This document shows, piece by piece, positions 1-5,387 of a stretch of DNA of 6,664 nt; positions within the stretch are counted from its first letter, which is position 1, and each line of letters starts with the position of its first letter. The position numbers and the translations under genes are program-made. The notes under the pieces were generated by a model, which worked only from the letters and a program-made list of their open reading frames with translations, searched no databases and had not been told where the DNA came from. The DNA lies in NCBI GenBank assembly GCA_023460875.1, contig JAEWOQ010000414.1, positions 1 through 6,664 of the forward strand. Reading direction: 5' to 3'. Origin of the DNA: Pseudomonadota bacterium (GTDB lineage: Bacteria; Myxococcota_A; Polyangia; Polyangiales; Polyangiaceae).

Positions 1-1
1 C

Positions 2-127
2 CTGGGTGGCCTTTCCCAGGGGGCGGTGGGCCCCGGCGAGACGGCGGGCCGCGGCCCGCCGCTGCGCCCCCACGAGCGCAACGCGCCCGAAGCACCCCCG
101 CCGCCCCCCCACCCGATTTCTCCCTAA
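2..127 (+). CDS. C-terminal fragment of upstream gene, probably NrfH quinol dehydrogenase
   Basis: This is the 3' end of a gene that begins before the window. The frame starting at base 2 is open to a TAA at 125-127 and has almost uniformly G/C third positions, unlike the other open frame here. It reads as a Gly/Pro/Arg-rich tail (LGGLSQGAVGPGE, later a run of five prolines). No heme motif is inside the window, so the identity rests on position: nrfA usually follows nrfH, the NapC/NirT-family tetraheme membrane cytochrome that passes electrons from menaquinol to NrfA. The stop is 25 nt before the nrfA start, which fits one operon. The alternative frame from base 1 ends in a TGA at 154-156 and would overlap the nrfA ATG as ATGA, but its third positions are less biased. 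The call as a coding end is reasonable; the NrfH identity is inferred. Confidence 0.45.
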   Translation: MGGLSQGAVGPGETAGRGPPLRPHERNAPEAPPPPPHPISP

Positions 128-152
128 AACGCCCTCTCACCCCGGAATCGCG

Positions 153-1760
153 ATGACGACGAACGACAACAAACCCCGATGGTTCAAGGGCCGCGTCGCC
201 TATGGCGTGCTGATCGCCGTCGTGGCTGCGGGGGCCGCCGGAGTGGCGGCGCTCCTCGTCAACATCTCCGAGCGCAAGGCCGAGCAGCGCATGCCGTTCG
301 TGCGCGTGGTCGAGGTCGGTGAGGACGACACGGATCCCAGCAAGTGGGGGAAGAACTGGCCCAGCCAGTACAGCAGCTACAGGAAGACCGCGCTGCCCAC
401 CGCGACCCGATTCGGCGGGCACGCGGGGAGCGAAGCTCTCCCTGAGCAGAGGCTCGAGCGCGATCCTTGGCTCGAGCGCATGTTCCGCGGCTACGCGTTC
501 TCCATCGACTATCGGGATCGGCGCGGGCACGCCTACATGCTCTTCGATCAGGAGGTCACGGAGCGACAAACGAAGCCGCAGTCCGGCTCCTGCCTGCACT
601 GCCACGCGTCCGTGATGCCGCTGTACCGTGAGCTCGGCGACGGCGACGCCATGGCGGGCTTCGAGAAGACGCACGCCATCCCGTACAAGGAGCTGAACGC
701 CAAGCTGTACGACATGGGCCACGGCCACCCGGTGAGCTGCGTCGACTGTCACGACCCCAACTCGATGAACGTGCGCGTGACCCGCCCCGGCTTCATCCAG
801 GGGATTCGCCGGTTGGCAGAGTCCGACGCCCCCGTCCCCGCCCTCGAGTCCATCCAGATCTGGCGCGACGGCGACCGGAAGGAGCCCTACGACCCGAACC
901 AGCACGCGAGCCGCAACGAAATGCGGTCCTTCGTCTGCGGGCAGTGCCACGTGGAATACTATTGCGGCGACAAGATGCCGCTCACCTTCCCCTGGGGGAA
1001 GGGCCTCACCGCCGACGACATCGAGGAGTTCTGGGACGAGATGAAGTTCCCTGACGGGACGCCCTTCGTCGACTACCAGCACGCCGAGACCGGCGCGCCC
1101 ATCCTCAAGGCGCAGCACCCCGAGTTCGAGCTCTGGAACCAGGGGGTCCACGCTCGCAGCGGCGTGTCCTGCTCGGACTGTCACATGCCTTACATCCGCG
1201 AGGGCGCGATGAAGGTGAGCGACCACTGGGTGCGCAGCCCGCTCTTGAACGTCAACCGCGCTTGCCAGACCTGCCACCGCGCGTCCGAGGACGAGCTCAA
1301 GGCGCGCGTGGACGCGATCCAGGAGCGAAACTATGGGCTGCTGCAGCGCGGCGGAGACGCCATCGTCGATCTGATCGAGACCGTGGTGCGGGCGAAGGCG
1401 GACGGCGCGACTCCCGAGCAACTGGCGGCGGCGCTCGACCTCCAGCGCAAGGCCCAGTGGCGCCTCGACTTCATCGTCGCCGAGAACAGCATGGGCTTCC
1501 ACGCTCCCCAGGAGGCCGCCCGCGTCCTCGGCGAGGCCGTGGACTACGCGCGCCGCGGCCAGATCGCCGCCCTCTCCTGGCGCACCGGCGGGGCGGATCC
1601 AGGCGCGACGGCGCCCACGGAAGGGAGCCTTCAGGAGGGCGCGCCTCCCACCGAGGGGACTCCCAGCCCGCCCGCGGAGGGGTCCCCGGCGCCGCAGGAC
1701 CAGCCCGCGCCGCAGGGCCAGCCCGCGCCGCAGGGCCAGCCCGCGCCGGCCACCCCCTGA
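153..1760 (+). CDS. nrfA: Ammonia-forming pentaheme cytochrome c nitrite reductase NrfA, CXXCH active-site type
   Basis: NrfA reduces nitrite to ammonium with six electrons on the outer face of the membrane (DNRA). The 535-residue product has a basic N-terminus and a hydrophobic segment at about 17-36, so it is probably a signal anchor. Five heme sites follow in NrfA order: C147LHCH, C196VDCH, C262GQCH, C340SDCH and C371QTCH. The first, active-site heme has His where Escherichia coli NrfA has Lys (CXXCK); CXXCH variants are known. Family landmarks include YAFSIDYRDRRGH (R124, probable substrate Arg), CHVEYY (E268/Y269, calcium site and catalytic Tyr), LKAQHPE (K319, Q321 calcium ligands; H322 catalytic), DHWVRSPL and NSMGFHAP. 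From about 479 to the end runs a low-complexity Thr/Glu/Gly/Pro/Gln tail absent from typical family members of about 480 residues. The ATG at 153 was chosen because upstream residues in this frame are Arg/Pro-rich non-coding-like translation and GGA lies 7 nt before it. Family call is firm. Confidence 0.96.
   Translation: MTTNDNKPRWFKGRVAYGVLIAVVAAGAAGVAALLVNISERKAEQRMPFVRVVEVGEDDTDPSKWGKNWPSQYSSYRKTALPTATRFGGHAGSEALPEQRLERDPWLERMFRGYAFSIDYRDRRGHAYMLFDQEVTERQTKPQSGSCLHCHASVMPLYRELGDGDAMAGFEKTHAIPYKELNAKLYDMGHGHPVSCVDCHDPNSMNVRVTRPGFIQGIRRLAESDAPVPALESIQIWRDGDRKEPYDPNQHASRNEMRSFVCGQCHVEYYCGDKMPLTFPWGKGLTADDIEEFWDEMKFPDGTPFVDYQHAETGAPILKAQHPEFELWNQGVHARSGVSCSDCHMPYIREGAMKVSDHWVRSPLLNVNRACQTCHRASEDELKARVDAIQERNYGLLQRGGDAIVDLIETVVRAKADGATPEQLAAALDLQRKAQWRLDFIVAENSMGFHAPQEAARVLGEAVDYARRGQIAALSWRTGGADPGATAPTEGSLQEGAPPTEGTPSPPAEGSPAPQDQPAPQGQPAPQGQPAPATP
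1686..1748 (+). repeat. 18-nt tandem repeat encoding PAPQGQ in the NrfA tail
   Basis: Three consecutive 18-nt units at 1686-1703, 1704-1721 and 1722-1739 are followed by a half unit at 1740-1748. The last two full units are identical (CCCGCGCCGCAGGGCCAG); the first differs at a few bases and encodes PAPQDQ instead of PAPQGQ. The period is a multiple of three, so copy-number change would lengthen or shorten the tail without a frameshift. Confidence 0.9.
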
Positions 1761-1785
1761 CGGATCGGTTCGCCTGCCACGCCGA

Positions 1786-1813
1786 GGGGGCTGGACGCGA
1801 GGACCCAGCCCTC
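1786..1813. terminator. Candidate bidirectional stem-loop between convergent genes
   Basis: The arm GGGGGCTGG at 1786-1794 pairs with CCAGCCCTC at 1805-1813 (nine pairs, one of them G-U) around a 10-nt loop. It lies in the 59-nt gap between the nrfA stop at 1760 and the stop of the convergent ArsC-like gene at 1820, where a shared terminator is expected. There is no T-run on either strand, so if it terminates it does so without the classic U-tract. Confidence 0.4.
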
Positions 1814-1819
1814 GAAAGC

Positions 1820-2188
1820 TCAGCCCGCGAGCTTCTCGGCGTAGCGCGCTTCGTCGAACCCCACCAAGGCGACCTCCGCGCCGTCGCGCGTCGAGCCCAC
1901 CACCAACGGGCGCTTGATGAGCTTGCCGTGGGCCGCGAGCTCGTCGAGGGCCTCGTCGAGGCTCATGGAGGGCAGGCGCTCCTTGTAGTTCCCCTTCCGG
2001 TACAGCTCACCGGACGTGTTGAAGAGCTTCTTCACCGGGGTGCCCTGCTGCACGACGCGAGCGAGCACCTGGCGGGGCGGTGGTCGCTCCACGATGTCCA
2101 CGAGCTCTGCGCGGATCCCCCGCGCCTCCAGCCAGCGGAGCGCCGCGCGACAGGTCCCGCAGCGGGGGTAGTGATATACGGTGATCAT
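1820..2188 (-). CDS. ArsC/Spx-family thioredoxin-fold protein (arsenate reductase-like)
   Basis: This 122-residue cytosolic protein has the length and layout of the ArsC/Spx/YffB superfamily. It has an N-terminal beta strand leading into YPRCGTCRAALRWL with a CXXC pair (C10, C13), a helix, KKLFNTSGELYRKGNYK at 53-69, a helical segment, then KLIKRPLVV (R93, P94) and VGFDEARYAEKL at 109-120. The IKRP-plus-VGF ending is diagnostic of the family. CXXC rather than a lone catalytic Cys resembles the YusI/Spx-like branch more than true arsenate reductases, and no ars gene is nearby. Arsenate reduction is therefore not claimed; a thiol-redox role is likely. The ATG overlaps the TGA of the upstream lipoprotein gene (ATGA, 2185-2188), implying translational coupling. 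A GAAGGA element (complement of 2198-2203) sits 9 nt before the ATG. Family confident, substrate unknown. Confidence 0.9.
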   Translation of the reverse strand: MITVYHYPRCGTCRAALRWLEARGIRAELVDIVERPPPRQVLARVVQQGTPVKKLFNTSGELYRKGNYKERLPSMSLDEALDELAAHGKLIKRPLVVGSTRDGAEVALVGFDEARYAEKLAG

Positions 2189-3066
2189 CGACGAGGATCC
2201 TTCTCGAAGCAGCCGGCGTGGAGGTTACGCTCCTCGAGCAGCAGACGGAACGCGCCGAACCCCGCCTCTCCGACGAACTCGATCGGGACGCGCCGGTCGT
2301 CGTCGGTGAGCCAGACCTCGAAGTGCCGGGGCGTGTACTTCTCGCCGGGTTTGAGGTGAACGCGGTGGACCGTGCCCCGGAAATGCAGAGCCGCCGTACG
2401 CTCTCCCGCGAAATCCACCACGGTGCGCGCCTGCAGGCGGACGTCGGCGCGCCAGGGCGCCTTGCCGAGCACCAAGTAGAAGTACGTCTGCTCACCGGGC
2501 TCCGCGTCCCAGCTCCGCATCAGCAGGAAGGCGGAGTGAGCGTCGTAGTAGCGGTCCTCGCCGAACGCCGCCTCGGTGCCAGTGCTGGGGCCACCCTTCG
2601 ACGTCTGGAGCGTGAAGTCGTACCCCGAGGCGTTGAAATCGAGGGCGTAGATGCGCTGAGAGCCCGCGTTGTCCAGCTTGAAGCCCGCGGCGATGGGATA
2701 GAGCGTAGCGACGTCGAGCTGGGTCCAGCTCCGCCCCTCCGCGCGACGGAACCAGCGGGCCACGCCCGCCGTGTCGAAGGTCGACGCCACGTGCTCCGGG
2801 TCGTCCCCGCGGGGCGTACAGAAGGGCCCGAGGCGAATGCGCAGACGTCCCACTTGCACCCCCAAGAGCTCTGCCCGGGCGACGAGCTCCTCCCCCGGCT
2901 CCCGCACGACCGGCCGCCCCTCCTGCAACACGAGACCTCGCTCGAGAGCACCGGGGACCTCAGGCGCCCGAGAGACCCCTCCGCCACAACCAACGCCGCC
3001 AGCGACCAGGGCCAACGCCAGCGCGAGTCGAACCCTGGAGGAGGACACCACGATACCAAAGCTCAC
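2185..3066 (-). CDS. DUF3108-like exported lipoprotein
   Basis: This 293-residue product starts at GTG 3066-3064. It begins with a short basic region, a hydrophobic stretch VRLALALALVAGG and then GVGC at 24-27. That cysteine looks like a lipidation site, although Gly at -3 is a poor lipobox residue. The mature part resembles DUF3108 envelope proteins: an early strand pair GEELVARAELLGVQVGRLRI at about 59-78, a middle region with RYYDAHSAFLLMRSWDAEPGEQ, and a closing HFEVWLTDDDRRVPIEFVGE followed by GFGAFRLLLEE, the typical W-L-(S/T)-D-D-x-R-x-P-(I/V) ending. Molecular function of DUF3108 is not established. The GTG at 3066 is preferred over an in-frame GTG at 3096 because GGGGAG lies six bases before it while the upstream one has no such site. 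It is the first gene of a two-gene unit, its TGA overlapping the ArsC-like ATG. Confidence 0.82.
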   Translation of the reverse strand: MSFGIVVSSSRVRLALALALVAGGVGCGGGVSRAPEVPGALERGLVLQEGRPVVREPGEELVARAELLGVQVGRLRIRLGPFCTPRGDDPEHVASTFDTAGVARWFRRAEGRSWTQLDVATLYPIAAGFKLDNAGSQRIYALDFNASGYDFTLQTSKGGPSTGTEAAFGEDRYYDAHSAFLLMRSWDAEPGEQTYFYLVLGKAPWRADVRLQARTVVDFAGERTAALHFRGTVHRVHLKPGEKYTPRHFEVWLTDDDRRVPIEFVGEAGFGAFRLLLEERNLHAGCFEKDPRR

Positions 3067-3072
3067 TCTACG

Positions 3073-3078
3073 CTCCCC
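3073..3078 (-). promoter_or_regulatory. Ribosome binding site deciding the DUF3108-like gene start
   Basis: The complement reads GGGGAG, separated by six bases (CGTAGA) from the GTG at 3066-3064. The alternative in-frame GTG at 3096 is preceded by GGCTGTCCCGTTGA, with no purine-rich site. This supports the shorter protein with a compact signal peptide. Confidence 0.65.
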
Positions 3079-3152
3079 GACAAGTCCCGGACTCACTCAA
3101 CGGGACAGCCCACGCCGGGCCTGAGCGGGGTGTCTGGATGTCGGGCAACCAG

Positions 3153-3171
3153 ATCCGTCGACCCGACGGGT
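3153..3171. promoter_or_regulatory. Short hairpin / dyad in the divergent promoter region
   Basis: CCGTCG at 3155-3160 and CGACGG at 3164-3169 are perfect inverted repeats around a 3-nt ACC spacer. One T-G and one A-T pair extend the stem to eight pairs (3153-3171). It lies about 90 nt upstream of the DUF3108-like start and about 225 nt upstream of the VWA gene. It could be an operator dyad or a leader hairpin; nothing in the sequence picks one. Confidence 0.35.
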
Positions 3172-3240
3172 AGGCCGAGGCGCGACGGACCCGACGAGGC
3201 CGGAAGAGAGGGCCGGACGGGAGCCGGACCGAGCGCCGGA

Positions 3241-3334
3241 GGGAGGCGCCGGAAGAGGGAGCGGGCCCCAAAGGGAGCGCCGGAAAAAGGAGCGGGCGCC
3301 GGAGGGAGCGCCGGAAGAAGGAGCGGGCGCCAAG
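3241..3334. repeat. 31-bp tandem repeat array (three copies) in intergenic spacer
   Basis: Units lie at 3241-3272 (32 nt, most divergent), 3273-3303 and 3304-3334. The last two share GGGAGCGCCGGAA, then a purine patch, then GGAGCGGGCGCC, and differ at a few positions. Degenerate GCCGGA-bearing sequence extends upstream to about 3199, suggesting older decayed copies. The plus strand is strongly purine-rich. The period is not a multiple of three, so it is not a coding repeat. The array ends about 60 nt before the VWA lipoprotein start. Confidence 0.85.
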
Positions 3335-3394
3335 CCAGGATGCCGCGGATGGGGTGGGTCGTGATCGATTTCCGCCTCCCGCGCATAGGGCTAC

Positions 3395-4540
3395 ATGATG
3401 AAAACCGCCGGGCTCCTGTCGATGACCTTCCTCCTCATCGCCGCGTGCGGCGGCGGGTCTCCGGGGCAAGAAAATGCGAACGGCGCCGCCACCGGGGGAG
3501 CGGAGGCTGGCTCGAACGGTCCAAGCGTACCTGCGCCCTTGGGCGACCCCGAATCGGCCGCGGGAGGCTCGGGCGGCGCTGCCTCGATCTGCGCCGCAGA
3601 GATCACCGAGGCCCAGCTCCGCCCGGTGTACCTCGCCTTCGCCTTCGATGTGTCCGGCAGCATGGGCAAAGGCGACTTCGCCTACCACGACCGCGAGCTG
3701 AAGTGGGATCCGGTGGTCGCGGCGACCCAGGCCTTCTTCGAGAGCCCTACCTCGGTGGCGATCTCCGCGTCCTTGTCGTTCTTTCCCGCGGCGAGCGACC
3801 GATGTGACCACGAGAGCTACTCGAGCCCCGACGTGCCCATGACCCCGCTGCCATCCGAGGACTTCGCTCAAGCCATTACAGCCGTCACCCCGCAGAGCGC
3901 GGACGAATGGCGCGGCGGCACGCCCACCCTCGCGGTCGTGGAGGGCACGCTCTCCTTCCTCGCGCCGCTGGCGGCGGAGGACCCAAGCTCGATCTACGCC
4001 CTCGTCCTGGTGACGGACGGCCACCCGCAGAGCTGCGGCGACGACGATGACATCGACGGCGTCGCCGCGGTCGTCGCCGCGACCAGCGAGCACATCCCGA
4101 CCTACGTCATCGGCGTAGAGAACCCTCCTGGAGGTCCAGACACGGTGAGCGATCTCCACGCCATCGCCGCCGCCGGGGGCACAGAGCGAGCATTCCTCAT
4201 CGAAACCGGAGATCCCGACCAAACCAAGCGCGACTTCGAGGGCGTCATCGAGGACATCCGGGGCCGCTCGGTGAGCTGCGACATCACGATCCCCCGGCCC
4301 CCCTCCGGACAGAGCTTCGATCCGGGCAAGGTGAACGTGACTTACGAGGTCGCCAGCGACGAGCGGAGCTTCTCGTATGACCAGAGCTGCGAGCACCCCG
4401 ACAGCTGGCGCTACGACGACCCGAGCGCCCCCACCACCATCCAGCTCTGCCCCGACACCTGCGCGCTCGCCCAGGGAGAGGTGACCGCGACGCTCCTGGT
4501 CGAGTTCGGCTGCGAGTCACGGACCCCCATCGTCCGCTGA
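3395..4540 (+). CDS. VWA-domain lipoprotein
   Basis: This 381-residue protein has a lipoprotein signal peptide: K3, a hydrophobic core to about 17 and the lipobox I15-A-A-C18. It is therefore predicted to be anchored in the envelope through C18. A Gly/Ala/Ser/Asn-rich flexible spacer runs to about 62. A von Willebrand factor A fold follows with a complete metal-ion site: D85-V-S87-G-S89 after strand VYLAFAF, Thr at GGTPT (176 or 178), and D208 in LVLVTDGHP. Family knowledge says such sites bind Mg2+ and ligands; the ligand here is unknown. After about 294 comes a Cys-bearing module (C295, C332, C352, C356, C373) that could form disulfides, with the W-R-Y-D-D-P and L-C-P-x-T-C pattern. ATG 3395 is immediately followed by ATG 3398; AGGG at 3387-3390 is better spaced for the second, so the start may be one codon later. 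Monocistronic by spacing. Confidence 0.93.
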   Translation: MMKTAGLLSMTFLLIAACGGGSPGQENANGAATGGAEAGSNGPSVPAPLGDPESAAGGSGGAASICAAEITEAQLRPVYLAFAFDVSGSMGKGDFAYHDRELKWDPVVAATQAFFESPTSVAISASLSFFPAASDRCDHESYSSPDVPMTPLPSEDFAQAITAVTPQSADEWRGGTPTLAVVEGTLSFLAPLAAEDPSSIYALVLVTDGHPQSCGDDDDIDGVAAVVAATSEHIPTYVIGVENPPGGPDTVSDLHAIAAAGGTERAFLIETGDPDQTKRDFEGVIEDIRGRSVSCDITIPRPPSGQSFDPGKVNVTYEVASDERSFSYDQSCEHPDSWRYDDPSAPTTIQLCPDTCALAQGEVTATLLVEFGCESRTPIVR

Positions 4541-4562
4541 TCGCGCCCTGCGGATCCTCCAT

Positions 4563-4583
4563 GGCGCGGTGCCACCTCGCGCC
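4563..4583 (+). terminator. Candidate terminator stem-loop after the VWA gene
   Basis: GGCGCG at 4563-4568 pairs perfectly with CGCGCC at 4578-4583 around a 9-nt loop, 22 nt after the VWA stop codon. There is no T-tract downstream, so intrinsic termination is uncertain. The surrounding gap (4541-4660) otherwise shows only two GGATCC hexamers at about 4552 and 4593. Confidence 0.35.
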
Positions 4584-4660
4584 TCCGTGACCGGATCCTG
4601 ACGGAATTGTCGACGAACGATGACGGTTCGAGCCCGCTGCGGCAGCTTAGACTCTCGGGT

Positions 4661-5317
4661 GTGGCCACTCACCCTGCTCTCTCTCCTGGAAAACCTCGCC
4701 TCCGGGGCGTCTCGCACCTCGCGGCAGCGTTCGTAGCGCTGGCTGCCGGCGGTCACCTGCTGTTGGCGGCGCCCGCAGGTACCACCGTGCCCGTCGCGGT
4801 GTACGTATGTGGGCTCGTCGCCCTGTTCACCGTCAGCGGGCTCTATCACAAACCCATGTGGTCGCTCCGCGTCCGACAGCAGCTCAAACGCCTGGACCAC
4901 GCGACCATCTTCGTGTTCATCGCGGCCACCTATACGCCGGTGTGCGTGTTGGCCTTGGGCGCGGAGGGCGGCAAGCGCCTGCTCATGGCGGTGTGGATCG
5001 GGGCCGCCCTGGGCGCGCTCAAGGCCATCGCTTGGCCGGGCGCGCCACGGTCGGTGACCGCCGCCCTGTACGTGGCGATCGGCTGGCTCGCGATGGCGGG
5101 CTTTTCTGCCCTCGTCGACGCCCTGGGCGGCGCCGGGATGGCGCTCCTGATCGCCGGGGGAGTGCTCTACACGACAGGAGCCGTTCTTTACGCGCTGCGT
5201 TGGCCCGACGTGGTGCCGGGCGTGTTCGGCCACCACGAGGTGTTCCATGTGTTGGTCATCGCCGCGGCCACCTGTCACTTCGTGATGGTGCGCGGTCTCG
5301 TCTTCGGCGCGCTCTGA
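4661..5317 (+). CDS. Hemolysin III / PAQR-family seven-helix membrane protein
   Basis: The product (218 residues from GTG 4661) belongs to the HlyIII/YqfA group of the CREST/PAQR superfamily of integral inner-membrane proteins. The family entry motif KPRLRGVSHL at 11-20 precedes seven hydrophobic segments at roughly 19-37, 43-62, 81-99, 107-126, 131-153, 158-178 and 195-216. The metal-site signature is complete: S59-x3-H63 (SGLYHKP), RLDHATIFVFIAATYTP with D79, and H192-x3-H196 in FGHHEVFH. In this superfamily these Ser/His/Asp residues bind zinc and point to a hydrolase-type active site; 'hemolysin' is a historical name and lysis is not implied. Length matches the family. A TTG at 4607 would add 18 residues of non-conserved sequence; neither start has a clear ribosome binding site, and GTG is chosen for length fit. 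It follows the VWA gene by 120 nt. Confidence 0.92.
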   Translation: MATHPALSPGKPRLRGVSHLAAAFVALAAGGHLLLAAPAGTTVPVAVYVCGLVALFTVSGLYHKPMWSLRVRQQLKRLDHATIFVFIAATYTPVCVLALGAEGGKRLLMAVWIGAALGALKAIAWPGAPRSVTAALYVAIGWLAMAGFSALVDALGGAGMALLIAGGVLYTTGAVLYALRWPDVVPGVFGHHEVFHVLVIAAATCHFVMVRGLVFGAL

Positions 5318-5387
5318 CGACGGCCGCCTGGCGCGCTGCCCACGCTGCTTGCCTGAGGAATCCCCCCAAGTTAGCTTGCCCGACCCT

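Larger units (their letters stand above)
3067..3394. other. Divergent intergenic spacer without a supported gene
   Basis: This 328-nt spacer separates the minus-strand DUF3108-like gene from the plus-strand VWA gene and must hold the promoters of both. It contains a short perfect hairpin at 3155-3169, eight same-strand copies of GCCGGA between 3199 and 3315, and a 31-bp tandem repeat array. I could not identify convincing -35/-10 boxes. Several minus-strand frames stay open across it because of composition and the repeat, but their translations are only low-complexity Ser/Gly/Ala/Pro/Arg. Confidence 0.7.

Noticed and set aside
6..152. N-terminal extension of NrfA from an upstream start in the same frame
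   Set aside because: The 49 extra residues are Arg/Pro/Ala-rich with no family match, and they would precede a clear signal anchor that begins properly after the ATG at 153.
1820..2188. Arsenic-resistance operon
   Set aside because: Only a CXXC ArsC/Spx-like protein is present; there is no ArsR, ArsB, Acr3 or ArsM neighbour, so arsenate reductase function is not supported.
1262..2359. 365-codon plus-strand open frame overlapping the NrfA 3' end
   Set aside because: Out of frame with NrfA across three heme-region motifs and then antisense to the ArsC-like gene; Arg/Ala-rich shadow.
3241..3334. Possible CRISPR array
   Set aside because: Units are contiguous with no unique spacers, so it is a simple tandem repeat.
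3097..3386. Small minus-strand open frames across the spacer, with repeated Ser/Gly/Ala/Arg peptides
   Set aside because: The 31-bp repeat is not a multiple of three and is open in several frames at once, so the peptides simply reflect the DNA repeat.
2218..3807. 529-codon plus-strand open frame
   Set aside because: It runs antisense through the DUF3108-like gene, across the repeat array and into the VWA gene in another frame; composition is Arg/Gly-rich with no motif.
3068..4396. 442-codon minus-strand open frame opposite the VWA gene
   Set aside because: It is antisense to a well-supported VWA lipoprotein, continues into low-complexity repeat translation, and shows no recognisable domain. 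It is a shadow of high GC content.
4517..5278. 253-codon minus-strand open frame opposite the HlyIII-family gene
   Set aside because: Antisense to a membrane protein with a complete family signature; His/Arg/Gln-rich translation without domain features.
4661..5317. Haemolytic toxin
   Set aside because: The family name is historical; the sequence is a seven-helix PAQR/HlyIII-type membrane protein with a metal-site signature, not a secreted toxin.
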